Shown here: positions 17,759 to 25,850 of the stretch, piece by piece
How positions within the stretch are numbered: position 1 is the stretch's first letter
How the letters are laid out: every line of letters starts with the position of its first letter
Assembly (NCBI GenBank): GCA_900471525.1
Contig: UCEZ01000049.1
Coordinates: forward strand, 44,040 to 108,039
Direction of reading: 5' to 3'
Length of the DNA: 64,000 nt
From: Hyphomicrobiales bacterium
GTDB lineage: Bacteria; Pseudomonadota; Alphaproteobacteria; Rhizobiales; Rhizobiaceae
Notes under the pieces: model-generated
Database searches by the model: none
Told to the model about the DNA's origin: nothing
Seen by the model: only the letters and a program-made list of their open reading frames with translations
Position numbers and translations under genes: made by a program

Positions 17759-18643
17759 TTGACTTCGACAGCAGCGCGCCTGGACAACGCATTGAGCGAG
17801 GCTGAGTTCAGCTACATCGCGTATTTCGATGAAGCTGGAGACCCCGGCATTAAGCGTGTCGTACCAATCGACAATAGCGGCGGGACGGAATGGTTCTGCG
17901 TTGGCTGCGTCGTCGTCCAAGTAGAAAATCTGCAACTGCCCATTGAGTACGTGAGGCGTGTCAGATCGATCGTCAATTCCTTTCAACGGCCAGACCTGCA
18001 CTACAAGAATTTAAAGCCGTGGCAGCGGCTATCCGCATGCACAGAGCTTGCGAAAGAAAAGGTGCGGGTCTTCGCCTTGATTTCAAATAAACAGTCAATG
18101 AGAGGTTATAGAAACCCTGCCGCAGAAGCGCTCTCGCAGCACCCTAACGACTATTTCTACAACTATTGCATCAGAATTTTATTGGAACGAGTAACTGAGT
18201 GGGTGGAGCGCCGCTCCATCAACGATTATGGCGAACCAAGAAAAATAAAGTTAGTTTTCAGCAAGCGAGGGGGACATTCATATAGGCATGTCGAAACCTA
18301 TACGAAGCTCCTGGAAATACAGCAGCGCAACGGAAGGCTGTATCAAAGTTTTCGTTCTCCGAAGTTTTCGGTGCTTGATCCTTCGCTCATCTACGTTGTG
18401 CAACACGACCAAGATGCTGGGCTGCAGATGGCGGATATCGTGGCGAGCTCATTTTATCAGGCCGCACACGCTAGAGCGTTGAATTGGGATGTTGGTCCCG
18501 CGAAGGCCCTGAAACCAAGGGTGGCGTCAATCAACGACCGGTATGCTGACAAGGGATTGCAACTTCTGCCCTGGCGGTCTTGGAAAACGCCTCTCACCGA
18601 CAAACAGAAGCAGATTTTCCGATTTTACGGCTACAGAATTTGA
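17759..18643 (+). CDS. DUF3800-family protein
   Basis: 294 residues. The N-terminal YIAYFDEAGDPG motif (about residue 20) and the late LQMADIVASSFYQA motif (about 225) are hallmarks of DUF3800, a family of unproven function common in mobile elements and suspected to have a nuclease-like fold; the paired acidic residues fit a metal site. TTG start with zero spacing after the zinc-ribbon gene. Base composition is lower in GC than the host genes. A two-gene accessory module, perhaps for defence, is an inference. Confidence 0.75.
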   Translation: MTSTAARLDNALSEAEFSYIAYFDEAGDPGIKRVVPIDNSGGTEWFCVGCVVVQVENLQLPIEYVRRVRSIVNSFQRPDLHYKNLKPWQRLSACTELAKEKVRVFALISNKQSMRGYRNPAAEALSQHPNDYFYNYCIRILLERVTEWVERRSINDYGEPRKIKLVFSKRGGHSYRHVETYTKLLEIQQRNGRLYQSFRSPKFSVLDPSLIYVVQHDQDAGLQMADIVASSFYQAAHARALNWDVGPAKALKPRVASINDRYADKGLQLLPWRSWKTPLTDKQKQIFRFYGYRI

Positions 18644-19098
18644 GTGGCGGGCCCCGGTCTTGTTACCATCGGCTGCGGTAGGTCATCATCCAACGGACGA
18701 CCGTCAGTTTCGACTGCTGCCCCCTGAACCAGAGCAACCCAAGAGAGTTCCGGCGTATCCCGCCGCATCCGATGATATAGTATATTTGCGTAATGTGAAT
18801 CCCTTCGGGCACCTTTTTCGAAGCGCGATGCCGGCCGTCCTCGCCTTCCACAGGCCAACACTGTTCTCATGCTTTGCTGCATGCCTGCTGAATGCCGGTG
18901 CGGTTTGGTTCTGGTTGCCAGTGTTGATGGGGCGATAGTCAGCGGATTGGGCCGGTAATCCTATTGTGGGATGGGTCTAACCGCGATGGCCTCGATATCC
19001 GCCTTGCCTCTGGCATGATCGGCGCCTACATTGGCTCTAGAAGTCCCTCGCGCTGTTGACCACGGATGTACTGGCAGCGGCGTGAGGTGACCACGAGG
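18644..19098. other. Non-coding stretch after the DUF3800 gene
   Basis: About 455 bp with no convincing reading frame. It ends in a strong plus-strand terminator at 19099-19124, so it may contain the 3' UTR of the DUF3800 operon or an independent small RNA. I see no known RNA family. Confidence 0.4.
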
Positions 19099-19124
19099 GG
19101 TCGGGTCTAGCCCGACCTTTTTCT
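19099..19124 (+). terminator. Rho-independent terminator
   Basis: GGTCGGG, TCTAG loop, CCCGACC, then TTTTTCTTT. The perfect 7-bp GC-rich stem and T-run give a clear plus-strand terminator, 456 bp after the DUF3800 stop. Confidence 0.85.
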
Positions 19125-19271
19125 TTGGCCGGTCGATCTAGGCGACGAGGCACCTTACTCCCTTCGGATAGGTTTAACTTACGCGTGCATTCTGCCACTT
19201 TGCGGTTGCATCCAGCACCTCACAGCGACGCCGTCCCTGACGAGCGCAATCGACTAAACTTGGGACCCGTC

Positions 19272-19664
19272 ATGGCTGATGACACCGGGAATGTTTCAAG
19301 GAAGGCCCGCGGTCCTGCGGCGTCGACCCAATACGAATTGCGATACTTTGTACGTAAACATGACATCCCCACCCAAAGGGCACGTGAGATTCTCAGACAA
19401 GCAGGCAAAGACCGCTTCCTGGCGAACAAACTGGCGACTGCCGAATTGCAGCGTGCACGATCTGTGGCTCCGGAAGAGATCGCCAACAAAGGGCGATATC
19501 GCTCTTTCCAGGGGAATGGGAAGAAGAGAGCGCTATCTGTCCGTGTCGACGACGAAGTGGCGGTACACTTTCTAGCCATGGGTGAAGGCTGGCAAGACCA
19601 CGTAAACGATGCCCTGCGCAAAGCGGCGGGTCTCAGCGATGGTTCGGGGGAGAGTGATTATTGA
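19272..19664 (+). CDS. DUF3606 and BrnA-antitoxin-like fusion protein
   Basis: 130 residues from the ATG at 19272 (MADDTGNVSRK). Residues about 15-55 (YELRYFVRKHDIPTQRAREI) match DUF3606, a small rhizobial helical domain. Residues about 85-122 (RALSVRVDDEVAVHFLAMG, then GWQDHVNDALRKA) match the ribbon-helix-helix end of BrnA antitoxins. No BrnT toxin gene lies next to it. It is thus a likely DNA-binding regulator or orphan antitoxin. A longer frame to 19125 lacks support. Confidence 0.6.
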   Translation: MADDTGNVSRKARGPAASTQYELRYFVRKHDIPTQRAREILRQAGKDRFLANKLATAELQRARSVAPEEIANKGRYRSFQGNGKKRALSVRVDDEVAVHFLAMGEGWQDHVNDALRKAAGLSDGSGESDY

Positions 19665-19807
19665 AAACCGCACAGCTTCCCACAGACGCGCGTCAGGTCT
19701 TTGGTCAGCACTGAACACCGGAAATCGGCATTCCAAGCTTCTCCGTGCCCGCTTGCAGGCAGGGAACCTTCGGTGCGGTACAAAGGATACGTCCCCGCCG
19801 GCTTATT

Positions 19808-20176
19808 TCAGCCAGAAGCCACGGAAATGTCGCGAATGACCTCCCAGTGGTCCAATGGTGCAGAGCCTAGTTCAAAGCAGACCGATACGTGCCCGTCCGG
19901 CAGGTCTATGACAAGTTGGTGGAAGTTTCCGTATCCGACCAGGACAAACCGCGCGCCGCCACAATCGAGATCGCCGCGCTGGCGCGCCAGCTTGAGCAGC
20001 GTGGGATTGACGAACAGTTCCTCGTATTTGTCCGATTCCGCTGCAGAGGCACCAGCTACCTGCGATTTCTGGCGCAAAACCAGTTCGCCCTTTCGGTAGA
20101 GGGCGACATAGCGGATCGCATCGGACACCTCGAAAATGCGATCGATCAGCAGGGCGTCCGATGAACTGGATGGCAT
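19808..20176 (-). CDS. Conserved hypothetical protein, roadblock-like appearance
   Basis: 122 residues. The core SDAIRYVALYRKGELVLRQ ... SDKYEELFVNPTLLKLARQR ... GARFVLVGYGNFHQLV resembles small alpha/beta Roadblock/LC7-like proteins of Rhizobiales, but I cannot assign it firmly. No signal or membrane segment. Its 5' leader on the minus strand is repeat element copy 1 (20200-20385), with a terminator-like hairpin about 33 bp before the start; regulation by attenuation is possible. Confidence 0.6.
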   Translation of the reverse strand: MPSSSSDALLIDRIFEVSDAIRYVALYRKGELVLRQKSQVAGASAAESDKYEELFVNPTLLKLARQRGDLDCGGARFVLVGYGNFHQLVIDLPDGHVSVCFELGSAPLDHWEVIRDISVASG

Positions 20177-20199
20177 GTTTCACTCCCGCGTCGCCAGAA

Positions 20200-20385
20200 A
20201 TCAAAAGGGAGTCCGCCACTATCTGGGTGGCGGACTCTAAGGCGTGGCAAAATATTGACCGCTAAAAGAGGCCTCCAATACGGAAAGTCAAAAAACGCTT
20301 TCGCACTGAAAAACCGTTCCGGTTTCGGCCAAGGAAACAGTCCCTAAACATTAGGCTTCACTTACGTAGAAGTCCATTCACCAAT
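20200..20385 (-). repeat. Structured repeat element, copy 1
   Basis: About 190 bp matching 22215-22400. Shared blocks include CAATACGGAA, ACGCTTTCGC and CCGTTCCGGTTTC. It contains the hairpin 20209-20237 (11-bp stem GAGTCCGCCAC/GTGGCGGACTC) followed on the minus strand by CCTTTTGA. It lies just upstream of a minus-strand gene, as does copy 2. Leader RNA, small RNA or intergenic mosaic repeat are the options. Confidence 0.65.
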
Positions 20386-20566
20386 TATCCAAGATGAGAC
20401 AAGAAGCGTAAATGGAACGGCGATGTGCCGCGTCCGTCTCTTTCGCGGCCAGCATGAACCGCTGGGCAGCCACGTAGGTTATCCCGCTCCTGTCCTTCAC
20501 CCCCGGCCCGAAAGTTAATTCGGCCGGGAACTCCTCGCCCTCTGCGCAAACCAGCGCATAACAGAC
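20378..20566 (-). pseudogene. Possible gene fragment, no good start
   Basis: A 62-codon frame bounded upstream by a stop reads like real protein (LVCAEGEEFPAELTFGPG, then TYVAAQRFMLAAKETDAA) but lacks a credible start codon and ribosome site. It may be the 3' end of a broken gene. Weakly supported. Confidence 0.3.
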
Positions 20567-20656
20567 TCAGGTGGTTCTGGTGGGAGCCTTTGATGGCATA
20601 GCTACTACCAAATTTGCGAGTTGCGCGGAATGCGGGTCCTTGGCTACGATTTCCCC

Positions 20657-21001
20657 ATGACAAAAGATCCTACACGAAATCACCGCATCGCCCACGATCA
20701 CGCAGCCGGCGTGCCCACTGCAACTCTAGCGGAGCGGTACAACCTCAGCCCCGCGACCGTCGCTGACATCGTTCGAAAGATGAAGCCACTGCTCCGATGG
20801 CAACAAGGCCGGCCAATTGCAGACGGCATGTCACTTTCCGTGGCGCTGACGATCGAGCAAGCGATCGGCATTTGGCCAGCGCCGGAGCAAGCCGCCGAGA
20901 TCGCGGAAAGACGGCACGACATAATGCGCGCGCCAGGCAAAATGCGGATCGTGTTGGGGGAGTTGGATGCGTGGCTGGCGTCGATCGGTGGGACGGATTG
21001 A
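20657..21001 (+). CDS. Small helix-turn-helix protein
   Basis: 114 residues from MTKDPTRNHR. Residues about 8-40 form an HTH (IAHDHAAGVPTATLAERYNL, then SPATVADIVRK) like sigma-70 region 4 or Mor-type regulators. The rest is helical with a late DAWLASIG. Probably a DNA-binding accessory regulator. First of three tightly spaced plus-strand small genes. Confidence 0.6.
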   Translation: MTKDPTRNHRIAHDHAAGVPTATLAERYNLSPATVADIVRKMKPLLRWQQGRPIADGMSLSVALTIEQAIGIWPAPEQAAEIAERRHDIMRAPGKMRIVLGELDAWLASIGGTD

Positions 21002-21033
21002 CTCTGTCGCCCTACTCAAAGACCATCGTCGCC

Positions 21034-21231
21034 ATGACCACAGTCTCCACCAACCGCTATGACCTTCGCAAAGACGCCGACGGCTCATGGGCCGTCTACG
21101 ACATCTTCACCGGCCAGACGGCGGAAGTGAACGGCATGCCGCAAGACGGTCTCGACATACAGACCGCAGACGACCTCGTGGATTTGCTGAACCTTGAATA
21201 TATCAACCGTCGCAAGGGGCGGACGCATTGA
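21034..21231 (+). CDS. Small conserved rhizobial protein
   Basis: 65 residues: NRYDLRKDADGSWAVYDIFTGQ, then DDLVDLLNLEYINRR. This compact pattern (aromatic repeat strands followed by a helix) recurs in Rhizobiales small proteins of unknown function. Its TGA overlaps the TTG of the next gene, so they are coupled. Confidence 0.6.
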   Translation: MTTVSTNRYDLRKDADGSWAVYDIFTGQTAEVNGMPQDGLDIQTADDLVDLLNLEYINRRKGRTH

Positions 21232-21533
21232 GCACGACCACTGACTTCATCGCAGAATTGATCAGAGCTGGGAATGAAGTTGGAAGTTTGAGGCCGTTCG
21301 AAAAGCGCCTACTGATTGAACGCGCTGTCATGACCGTGAGGGAGATGCGAATGCAGGTTGCATTCTCATCCCGCGTTACGCCCGTCGGAGAAGACGCACT
21401 GCTAAAGATCTCGTCAGTCGGCGCCGATGTTGCGACCATGCCTGATGAAGTCGTTTCGCATGTCTTGCTCGACCTGGCAGAAATGATCCGGGTGCTGAAG
21501 ATTTTGCTGGATGCAAGGCGCGAACCGGATTGA
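21228..21533 (+). CDS. Small helical protein, unknown function
   Basis: 101 residues, mostly helical, with LRPFEKRLLIERAVMTVREM. The TTG start overlaps the preceding stop and has AAGGGG seven bases upstream. No recognised domain. Confidence 0.5.
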   Translation: MSTTTDFIAELIRAGNEVGSLRPFEKRLLIERAVMTVREMRMQVAFSSRVTPVGEDALLKISSVGADVATMPDEVVSHVLLDLAEMIRVLKILLDARREPD

Positions 21534-21625
21534 CTCTGTCGCCCTGAGAGGACGAACTGCAGGCCAAAGCAGAGAATTGTGTGGAAGCCAGCCATCAAGC
21601 GCCGGCCCCAAGATCGGCGCCCGCG

Positions 21626-21823
21626 CTATGGCTTCTTATCAAGCCGGATTTCTCCTTTGCTCGAAAGCAGTTGCTCAACCCGTGCCTTGCCATAGTTGCG
21701 CGCGTCATTCTCGTTGCGAAACGACCTATGCTCGGTTTGGTCACCCTTGAAAATGGTCACCACCCAGACGCCCCTGACGAGACTGACGTCGAGCCTGACG
21801 CTCGGTCGGTGCGTGAAGACCAT
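21626..21823 (-). CDS. Small protein, tandem paralogue A
   Basis: 65 residues. The segment LDVSLVRGVWVVTIFKGDQT, EHRSFRNENDARNYGKARVEQL is clearly related to the gene at 21929-22114. Probably a beta-hairpin followed by a helix. GGAGGG precedes the ATG. Function unknown. Confidence 0.6.
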   Translation of the reverse strand: MVFTHRPSVRLDVSLVRGVWVVTIFKGDQTEHRSFRNENDARNYGKARVEQLLSSKGEIRLDKKP

Positions 21824-21928
21824 GACAGCCCTCCCGTGCTCAAGTGCATTTTGAACGAGATTCGGGCCAGCGTCGTCACCTATTTGGGGGATACCGTGAG
21901 GGTAATTTGCTGCCGTCCAGACCCGCCG

Positions 21929-22114
21929 TCAATTTAGTCTCAAGTCGCTTTTTGACGGATGCATCTGTTCCAGACGGACCTTAGCATATTCCCTGGCTTC
22001 GGCCTCGCTGCGAAATGATCGGTGTTCGCTGTGGTCGGCCTCGATAATTGAGACCTGCCAAGCGTTGTTACAGTAACTGACGTCAATCCTGATGGCTGCT
22101 CGATACAGCAACAT
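21929..22114 (-). CDS. Small protein, tandem paralogue B
   Basis: 61 residues. IDVSYCNNAWQVSIIEADHS, EHRSFRSEAEAREYAKVRLEQM aligns with paralogue A without gaps, so the pair arose by duplication. The ATG at 22114 has GGAAGG six bases upstream. Repeat element copy 2 lies upstream on the same strand. Confidence 0.6.
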   Translation of the reverse strand: MLLYRAAIRIDVSYCNNAWQVSIIEADHSEHRSFRSEAEAREYAKVRLEQMHPSKSDLRLN

Positions 22115-22214
22115 TTGCAACCTTCCTCACCCCATGGGAACAATAGCAACTATAGCACGAAAAAGAGCGAATACCCCCGTTATTTCAGGGGAATATCATT
22201 TTGACGGTGGTCGC

Positions 22215-22400
22215 TAGGCCAAAGAGCCCGCCACCAGACGAGGTGACGGGCTCCAAAACGCCTCACAAGTATCGATGACCTAAAAGCCCCTCAATACGGA
22301 AGGTTAAAAACGCTTTCGCTTTAAATGCCGTTCCGGTTTCAGCCAAGGTGACAGCCTAGGAAAATTAGGCCTTTCTAATACCAAAATCCAATCACCTTAT
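22215..22400 (-). repeat. Structured repeat element, copy 2
   Basis: Homologous to 20200-20385. The hairpin 22224-22253 has the stem GAGCCCGCCAC/GTGACGGGCTC. Compared with copy 1, one pair changes from T-A to C-G (compensatory), and one base change keeps pairing only as a G-U wobble on the minus strand. That favours a minus-strand RNA structure, followed there by TTTGG. Confidence 0.65.
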
Positions 22401-22517
22401 TTGGACGCGTGAAAGAAAGTGCGACTGGCCGCAGTGTCGTGGACGACACGCCAGAGGCGTGATCCCAGCGGACGATAGCAAGGTGATGGGGGACCGGAGC
22501 TCCACCGGCTGACGCGA

Positions 22518-22634
22518 CTAAAGAGGCCACAGGAGGAGCGTCAGGCTGGCAGTCAAGCTAACCAGCAACGCCATGGCGCCGATCAAAATGACGGTCTTGC
22601 CAAGGCTTTCATGTTCGGGCTGTCGGTCGATCAT
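22518..22634 (-). CDS. Very small single-pass membrane protein
   Basis: 38 residues: a charged start MIDRQPEHESLGK, then one hydrophobic helix (ILIGAMALLVSLTASLTLLL). Short, but the sharp polar/apolar division is protein-like. It sits downstream of the SGNH gene at the end of the late operon, where lysis accessory proteins can occur. Confidence 0.4.
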   Translation of the reverse strand: MIDRQPEHESLGKTVILIGAMALLVSLTASLTLLLWPL

Positions 22635-22738
22635 CGTTTCATCCGATCTAAGGGCAATCAACACAGTATTTAGGTTCGAGTTGCCCATAGCGGTAGGTTT
22701 GGTGATTCAAGTATTTTCGGCTGCAAAAGCCGCTGATC

Positions 22739-24073
22739 TCAGGGTGCGGGGGCGACCCGTGCGATCATCGGCTCACCAAATCGGACGGTGATCGTCGCAG
22801 CCGATGCTGGCCCAACCTGAATATGAACACCGGCCTCAAGGAAGGTTGCCGCACCGCCCATCGTAAGCGGATCGGTGACGATGACGCCGCTCTGCGCACC
22901 AGTCGGCCACAGGAACGGGTCCGATGCACCGCCGTTGTTGTAGAGCGCCCGGCGGACGTTGCTGTCATCCTTGATGTAGGGAGAGATATGATTGAGCCCG
23001 GTTGGATCATCCCACTCGACAGGGAAGAAGCCGCGATAGGTCTGGCCAGCCGCAATTCCGTTTGTCGGCGCGAACACGGCTTGCTTTAGCGCATCCCATT
23101 TTGAATAGGCGATGGACGGTGTTCCAGTGATGGCAAGCTGAAGCTTCGCGCTTCCCGTGCCTGCGATGATCGATGAGACAACGGAGAGACCGGCCACTGG
23201 CGTACCAACGGTCCAGCTCGTCGGGACGGTCCCGGTGACGTTGGAGCCTGCGGTTCCGCCGGAACCGGCAAACTGTGCATTGCTCATCGCATTGCCATAT
23301 GGATTGCTTGCCGAACCGATATCGGCCGCCGACGCAAAAGAGCGAGCGATCGGCGTGAATATCCGGTCGATGATCGCCTTCAGCTGTACGGCAATGGCGA
23401 ATGCACCCCGACTGCCGATATGCAGCCCGTCATAGAGATAGTTCGCTATCGCATCGCCCGTCGTAGACGCGCGATCGGCAATGACGGCCCAAGGATCGAC
23501 CGTGTAGACGTTCTGGTAGTAGTAGGCCCGTTCGATAAGCCAGCGGCGAATTTCAACGTGGTTGGCGAGCTGCGTGCCTGTCAGGCGCAATCCGGTATGA
23601 GCGGCGTCGCCGCGCGGGGTTTCAGCGACCCAGATGAAGGCAAGGCCCGCATCAGTAAACTTCGCTTCAATTGCCGTGGCGTTGGCTTTGGTTGTGGCGA
23701 GAGAAAGACCAGACGTCCTGTCATTGGTGGACATGAAGCCGATAGCCGCCCCTGCGCCGGCGGCGACAGCAGCAGCAACTGCGGTATCCGTGCGAGCGAG
23801 AATTTGCGTTGTCGTTTCACCCGCCACGCCAAAGTTGAGAGCACCGGGGATGGTTACCGTACCGCCGGTGAGGAATTCCAGCCAGGCGAACGGGCTGACG
23901 CAGTAGGTGCTACGCCCGCCACCATTGGCAGCCAGCCAGGATAGATCAGCGCGGCTGTCCCCGATCACCGCAACGATGCGCGCTGGCTGAAAGAACTTGC
24001 CTTGACTGGCCTTGAGCAGACCTGCCGAAAGGGAGGCCGCTTTAGCGCCGGGATTTTTGATATCGATCGTCAT
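22739..24073 (-). CDS. Phage SGNH-hydrolase-type protein
   Basis: 444 residues. SGNH blocks are visible: VIGDSRADLSW (nucleophile Ser, residue about 38), NFGVAGETT, MSTND and YDGLHIG (catalytic Asp and His). The C-terminal 170 residues are beta-rich, with GSGGTAGSNVTG and repeated T/G stretches, like a carbohydrate-binding or tail-attached domain. Likely de-esterifies surface polysaccharide during adsorption. Lies at the end of the tail-fibre/lysis block. Confidence 0.75.
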   Translation of the reverse strand: MTIDIKNPGAKAASLSAGLLKASQGKFFQPARIVAVIGDSRADLSWLAANGGGRSTYCVSPFAWLEFLTGGTVTIPGALNFGVAGETTTQILARTDTAVAAAVAAGAGAAIGFMSTNDRTSGLSLATTKANATAIEAKFTDAGLAFIWVAETPRGDAAHTGLRLTGTQLANHVEIRRWLIERAYYYQNVYTVDPWAVIADRASTTGDAIANYLYDGLHIGSRGAFAIAVQLKAIIDRIFTPIARSFASAADIGSASNPYGNAMSNAQFAGSGGTAGSNVTGTVPTSWTVGTPVAGLSVVSSIIAGTGSAKLQLAITGTPSIAYSKWDALKQAVFAPTNGIAAGQTYRGFFPVEWDDPTGLNHISPYIKDDSNVRRALYNNGGASDPFLWPTGAQSGVIVTDPLTMGGAATFLEAGVHIQVGPASAATITVRFGEPMIARVAPAP

Positions 24074-24074
24074 G

Positions 24075-24239
24075 TCACGCCCCCAGGATTAAAAGTTCGC
24101 CGTCGAGCATCAGTGGCTCGCCGTCCAGAATGAGGACAGTGGCCCCCGCGCCCGCCTGGGGGGAGGCAATGCCTCGCGCCGCGATCGGCTCGAATAGCTT
24201 GGCGAAGAGTCCCGCGAACCTAAGCACTGAACACCCCAC
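24075..24239 (-). CDS. Small protein overlapping its neighbours
   Basis: 54 residues from a GTG at 24239, overlapping the end of the gene upstream by 20 bp and ending 1 bp before the SGNH ATG. The end carries a repeated motif, LILDGEPLMLDGELLIL. Tight packing on both sides supports it; function unknown. Confidence 0.45.
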   Translation of the reverse strand: MGCSVLRFAGLFAKLFEPIAARGIASPQAGAGATVLILDGEPLMLDGELLILGA

Positions 24240-24486
24240 ATGCCCCGCCGGCAACGCGATGGAAACGGTAGGTACCAGGCCCAGTAATGACGGTGACGCG
24301 GTTGCTGGGGGACAGTTCGCCCACTTGCTGGTATGCGGCGGCGTCGTCCTTGATCTGGATCAGCACGAAGGCGGCGCCGTCGACCACTCCCTTCAGGGCA
24401 ACAGTCAGCGGCACTCCGGCCGCAACGACGACATCGGAAGAATCTGCCGCCGTACTGGCGGTGGGAAGAATTTCAGCAGCAGCCAT
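24220..24486 (-). CDS. Phage tail-region hypothetical protein
   Basis: 88 residues, beta-rich (VVVAAGVPLTVALKGVV, VTVITGPGTYRFHR), resembling small virion-associated domains. AGGAGG sits five bases before the ATG at 24486. No family assigned. Confidence 0.55.
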   Translation of the reverse strand: MAAAEILPTASTAADSSDVVVAAGVPLTVALKGVVDGAAFVLIQIKDDAAAYQQVGELSPSNRVTVITGPGTYRFHRVAGGACGVFSA

Positions 24487-24516
24487 CACGGCCTCCTTTG
24501 TTCAATGGGGGAAGAA

Positions 24517-24864
24517 TCAGCCTCGGAAAAACTTGGAAAGTTGGTCGAAGAATCCCGCAATACTGACGCCGAGCGCGGTTCCGCCGAGGCCGACGACGGC
24601 GAGCGCGCCCATCCCCATCAGTTTCCATTTGCGGACATCGTCGGTGACGGGCTTCATTTCGGTGACGTCTTCCTTCACCTGCATCACGGTGCCTTCGACC
24701 TTGCCGATGCGGTCGACCATGTCGTCCATGCGGCGATGGACCGACGCCCTGCTGGCGTCAGATTTGTCTTCCGAACGTCGGAATGCCTCTTCGAGGTTTT
24801 TCACTCCGGCAATCAGCTCGCCAAGTTGGCGATGCACTGTGGCGTCATACTCGGGCGGTGCCAT
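24517..24864 (-). CDS. DUF1515-like membrane-anchored coiled-coil protein
   Basis: 115 residues. HRQLGELIAGVKNLEEAFRR starts a coiled coil (about 10-80), followed by one transmembrane segment (LMGMGALAVVGLGGTALGVS). It matches DUF1515, a rhizobial family. Between the tail genes and the holin, it may take part in lysis; this is inferred from position. Confidence 0.65.
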   Translation of the reverse strand: MAPPEYDATVHRQLGELIAGVKNLEEAFRRSEDKSDASRASVHRRMDDMVDRIGKVEGTVMQVKEDVTEMKPVTDDVRKWKLMGMGALAVVGLGGTALGVSIAGFFDQLSKFFRG

Positions 24865-24889
24865 TCCCAGCTCCCCTCAATGCAAGCGG

Positions 24890-25063
24890 TCAGCCGGCGT
24901 TCTTCGGTGCGAAATAGGTCAGCACGGCCGGCAGCCCGATCGTGATGGCATACAGCGCCAGATAGCCGTACCAGGGCGTATCGTCAGGCATGAACGGAAT
25001 GCCGATCGTGCCGGTTGCTGCACCGCCTGCCGCGGCTGCGATTGCTTTCTTGAACTTGTCCAT
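24890..25063 (-). CDS. Putative holin
   Basis: 57 residues: basic start MDKFKKAIAAAAGGAATGTI, a Pro/Asp turn (FMPDDTPW), then a second hydrophobic segment (YLALYAITIGLPAVLTYF). Two short helices, small size and the position 12 bp after the endolysin gene are typical of phage holins, which open the inner membrane. AAAGGA precedes the ATG. Confidence 0.65.
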   Translation of the reverse strand: MDKFKKAIAAAAGGAATGTIGIPFMPDDTPWYGYLALYAITIGLPAVLTYFAPKNAG

Positions 25064-25075
25064 GGGTCGTTCCTT

Positions 25076-25768
25076 TCACGCTTCGTTGGTGGAAAGTTTG
25101 CCGTCGCTCTGGACGGTAGGGATTGCGCCTTCCGGCAGCGGCTCGCCTTTCGGCCACCAGTAGCCAGTGGCGCGCGAGACCGCGAAGGGCTTGATGTTGA
25201 CGGCGTCCGCCTGGTTGCCGCCGAGCACCATCAGGTTGTCGCTGGCATCGCGGCCAACCACAAAGCCGACATGGCCGCCGCCCGCGCGCTTGAACGTGAC
25301 GATGCAGCCCACGGCAGGCTTTTCGAGTTTCACACCCCATTTCTCGTAGGAGCGGGCCATGCCGGAGCGGGTCGACGTGATACCGACCGACTCCAGCACG
25401 AAGCCCACAAATCCGGCGCACCAGGGGGTTTCATCGTCCTTGAACGGCAGGCCGGTCGCCTTCCACATGGCGAGGATTTCCGGCGCGTGGTTTTTGCCCT
25501 TGATCTCGCGCAGACCGGAATAACGGCGCGCGAACGTCAGCCAGCGCGGTTCGCCGGTCCCGAGGCTCTTTTGTCCTGCGACCGGAAAGCCGAAGAGCTT
25601 TTCCAGCGTGAGCGGGCCGACGTAAGGCCGCGCCTGTAAGCCATGTTTGACCTTGAAGGCGATGATCGCCGCCTCTGTCGCCGGCCCCATGACGCCGTCA
25701 GCGCCGGATTTTCCGACCGAAAAGCCAAGCGCGATCAATCGATGCTGAATATCAGCAATCGTCTTCAT
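25076..25768 (-). CDS. Endolysin: peptidoglycan-binding domain plus CHAP-type hydrolase
   Basis: 230 residues. Residues 1-60 form a peptidoglycan-binding domain (GADGVMGPATEAAIIAFKVK). Residues about 85-215 form a TIGR02594/CHAP-like amidase with the nucleophile in DETPWCAGFVGFVLE and the His in GGGHVGFVVGRD. It degrades the cell wall for release. No signal peptide, so export would need the holin next door. AAGGA precedes the ATG at 25768. Confidence 0.85.
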   Translation of the reverse strand: MKTIADIQHRLIALGFSVGKSGADGVMGPATEAAIIAFKVKHGLQARPYVGPLTLEKLFGFPVAGQKSLGTGEPRWLTFARRYSGLREIKGKNHAPEILAMWKATGLPFKDDETPWCAGFVGFVLESVGITSTRSGMARSYEKWGVKLEKPAVGCIVTFKRAGGGHVGFVVGRDASDNLMVLGGNQADAVNIKPFAVSRATGYWWPKGEPLPEGAIPTVQSDGKLSTNEA

Positions 25769-25850
25769 GATGATGTCCTTTGATGTTGAGATTCGACAGA
25801 TGCGCGCCGGCTGTGCGAGGATCAACCTTAGGGGTTACCTCGGGGGCGGG

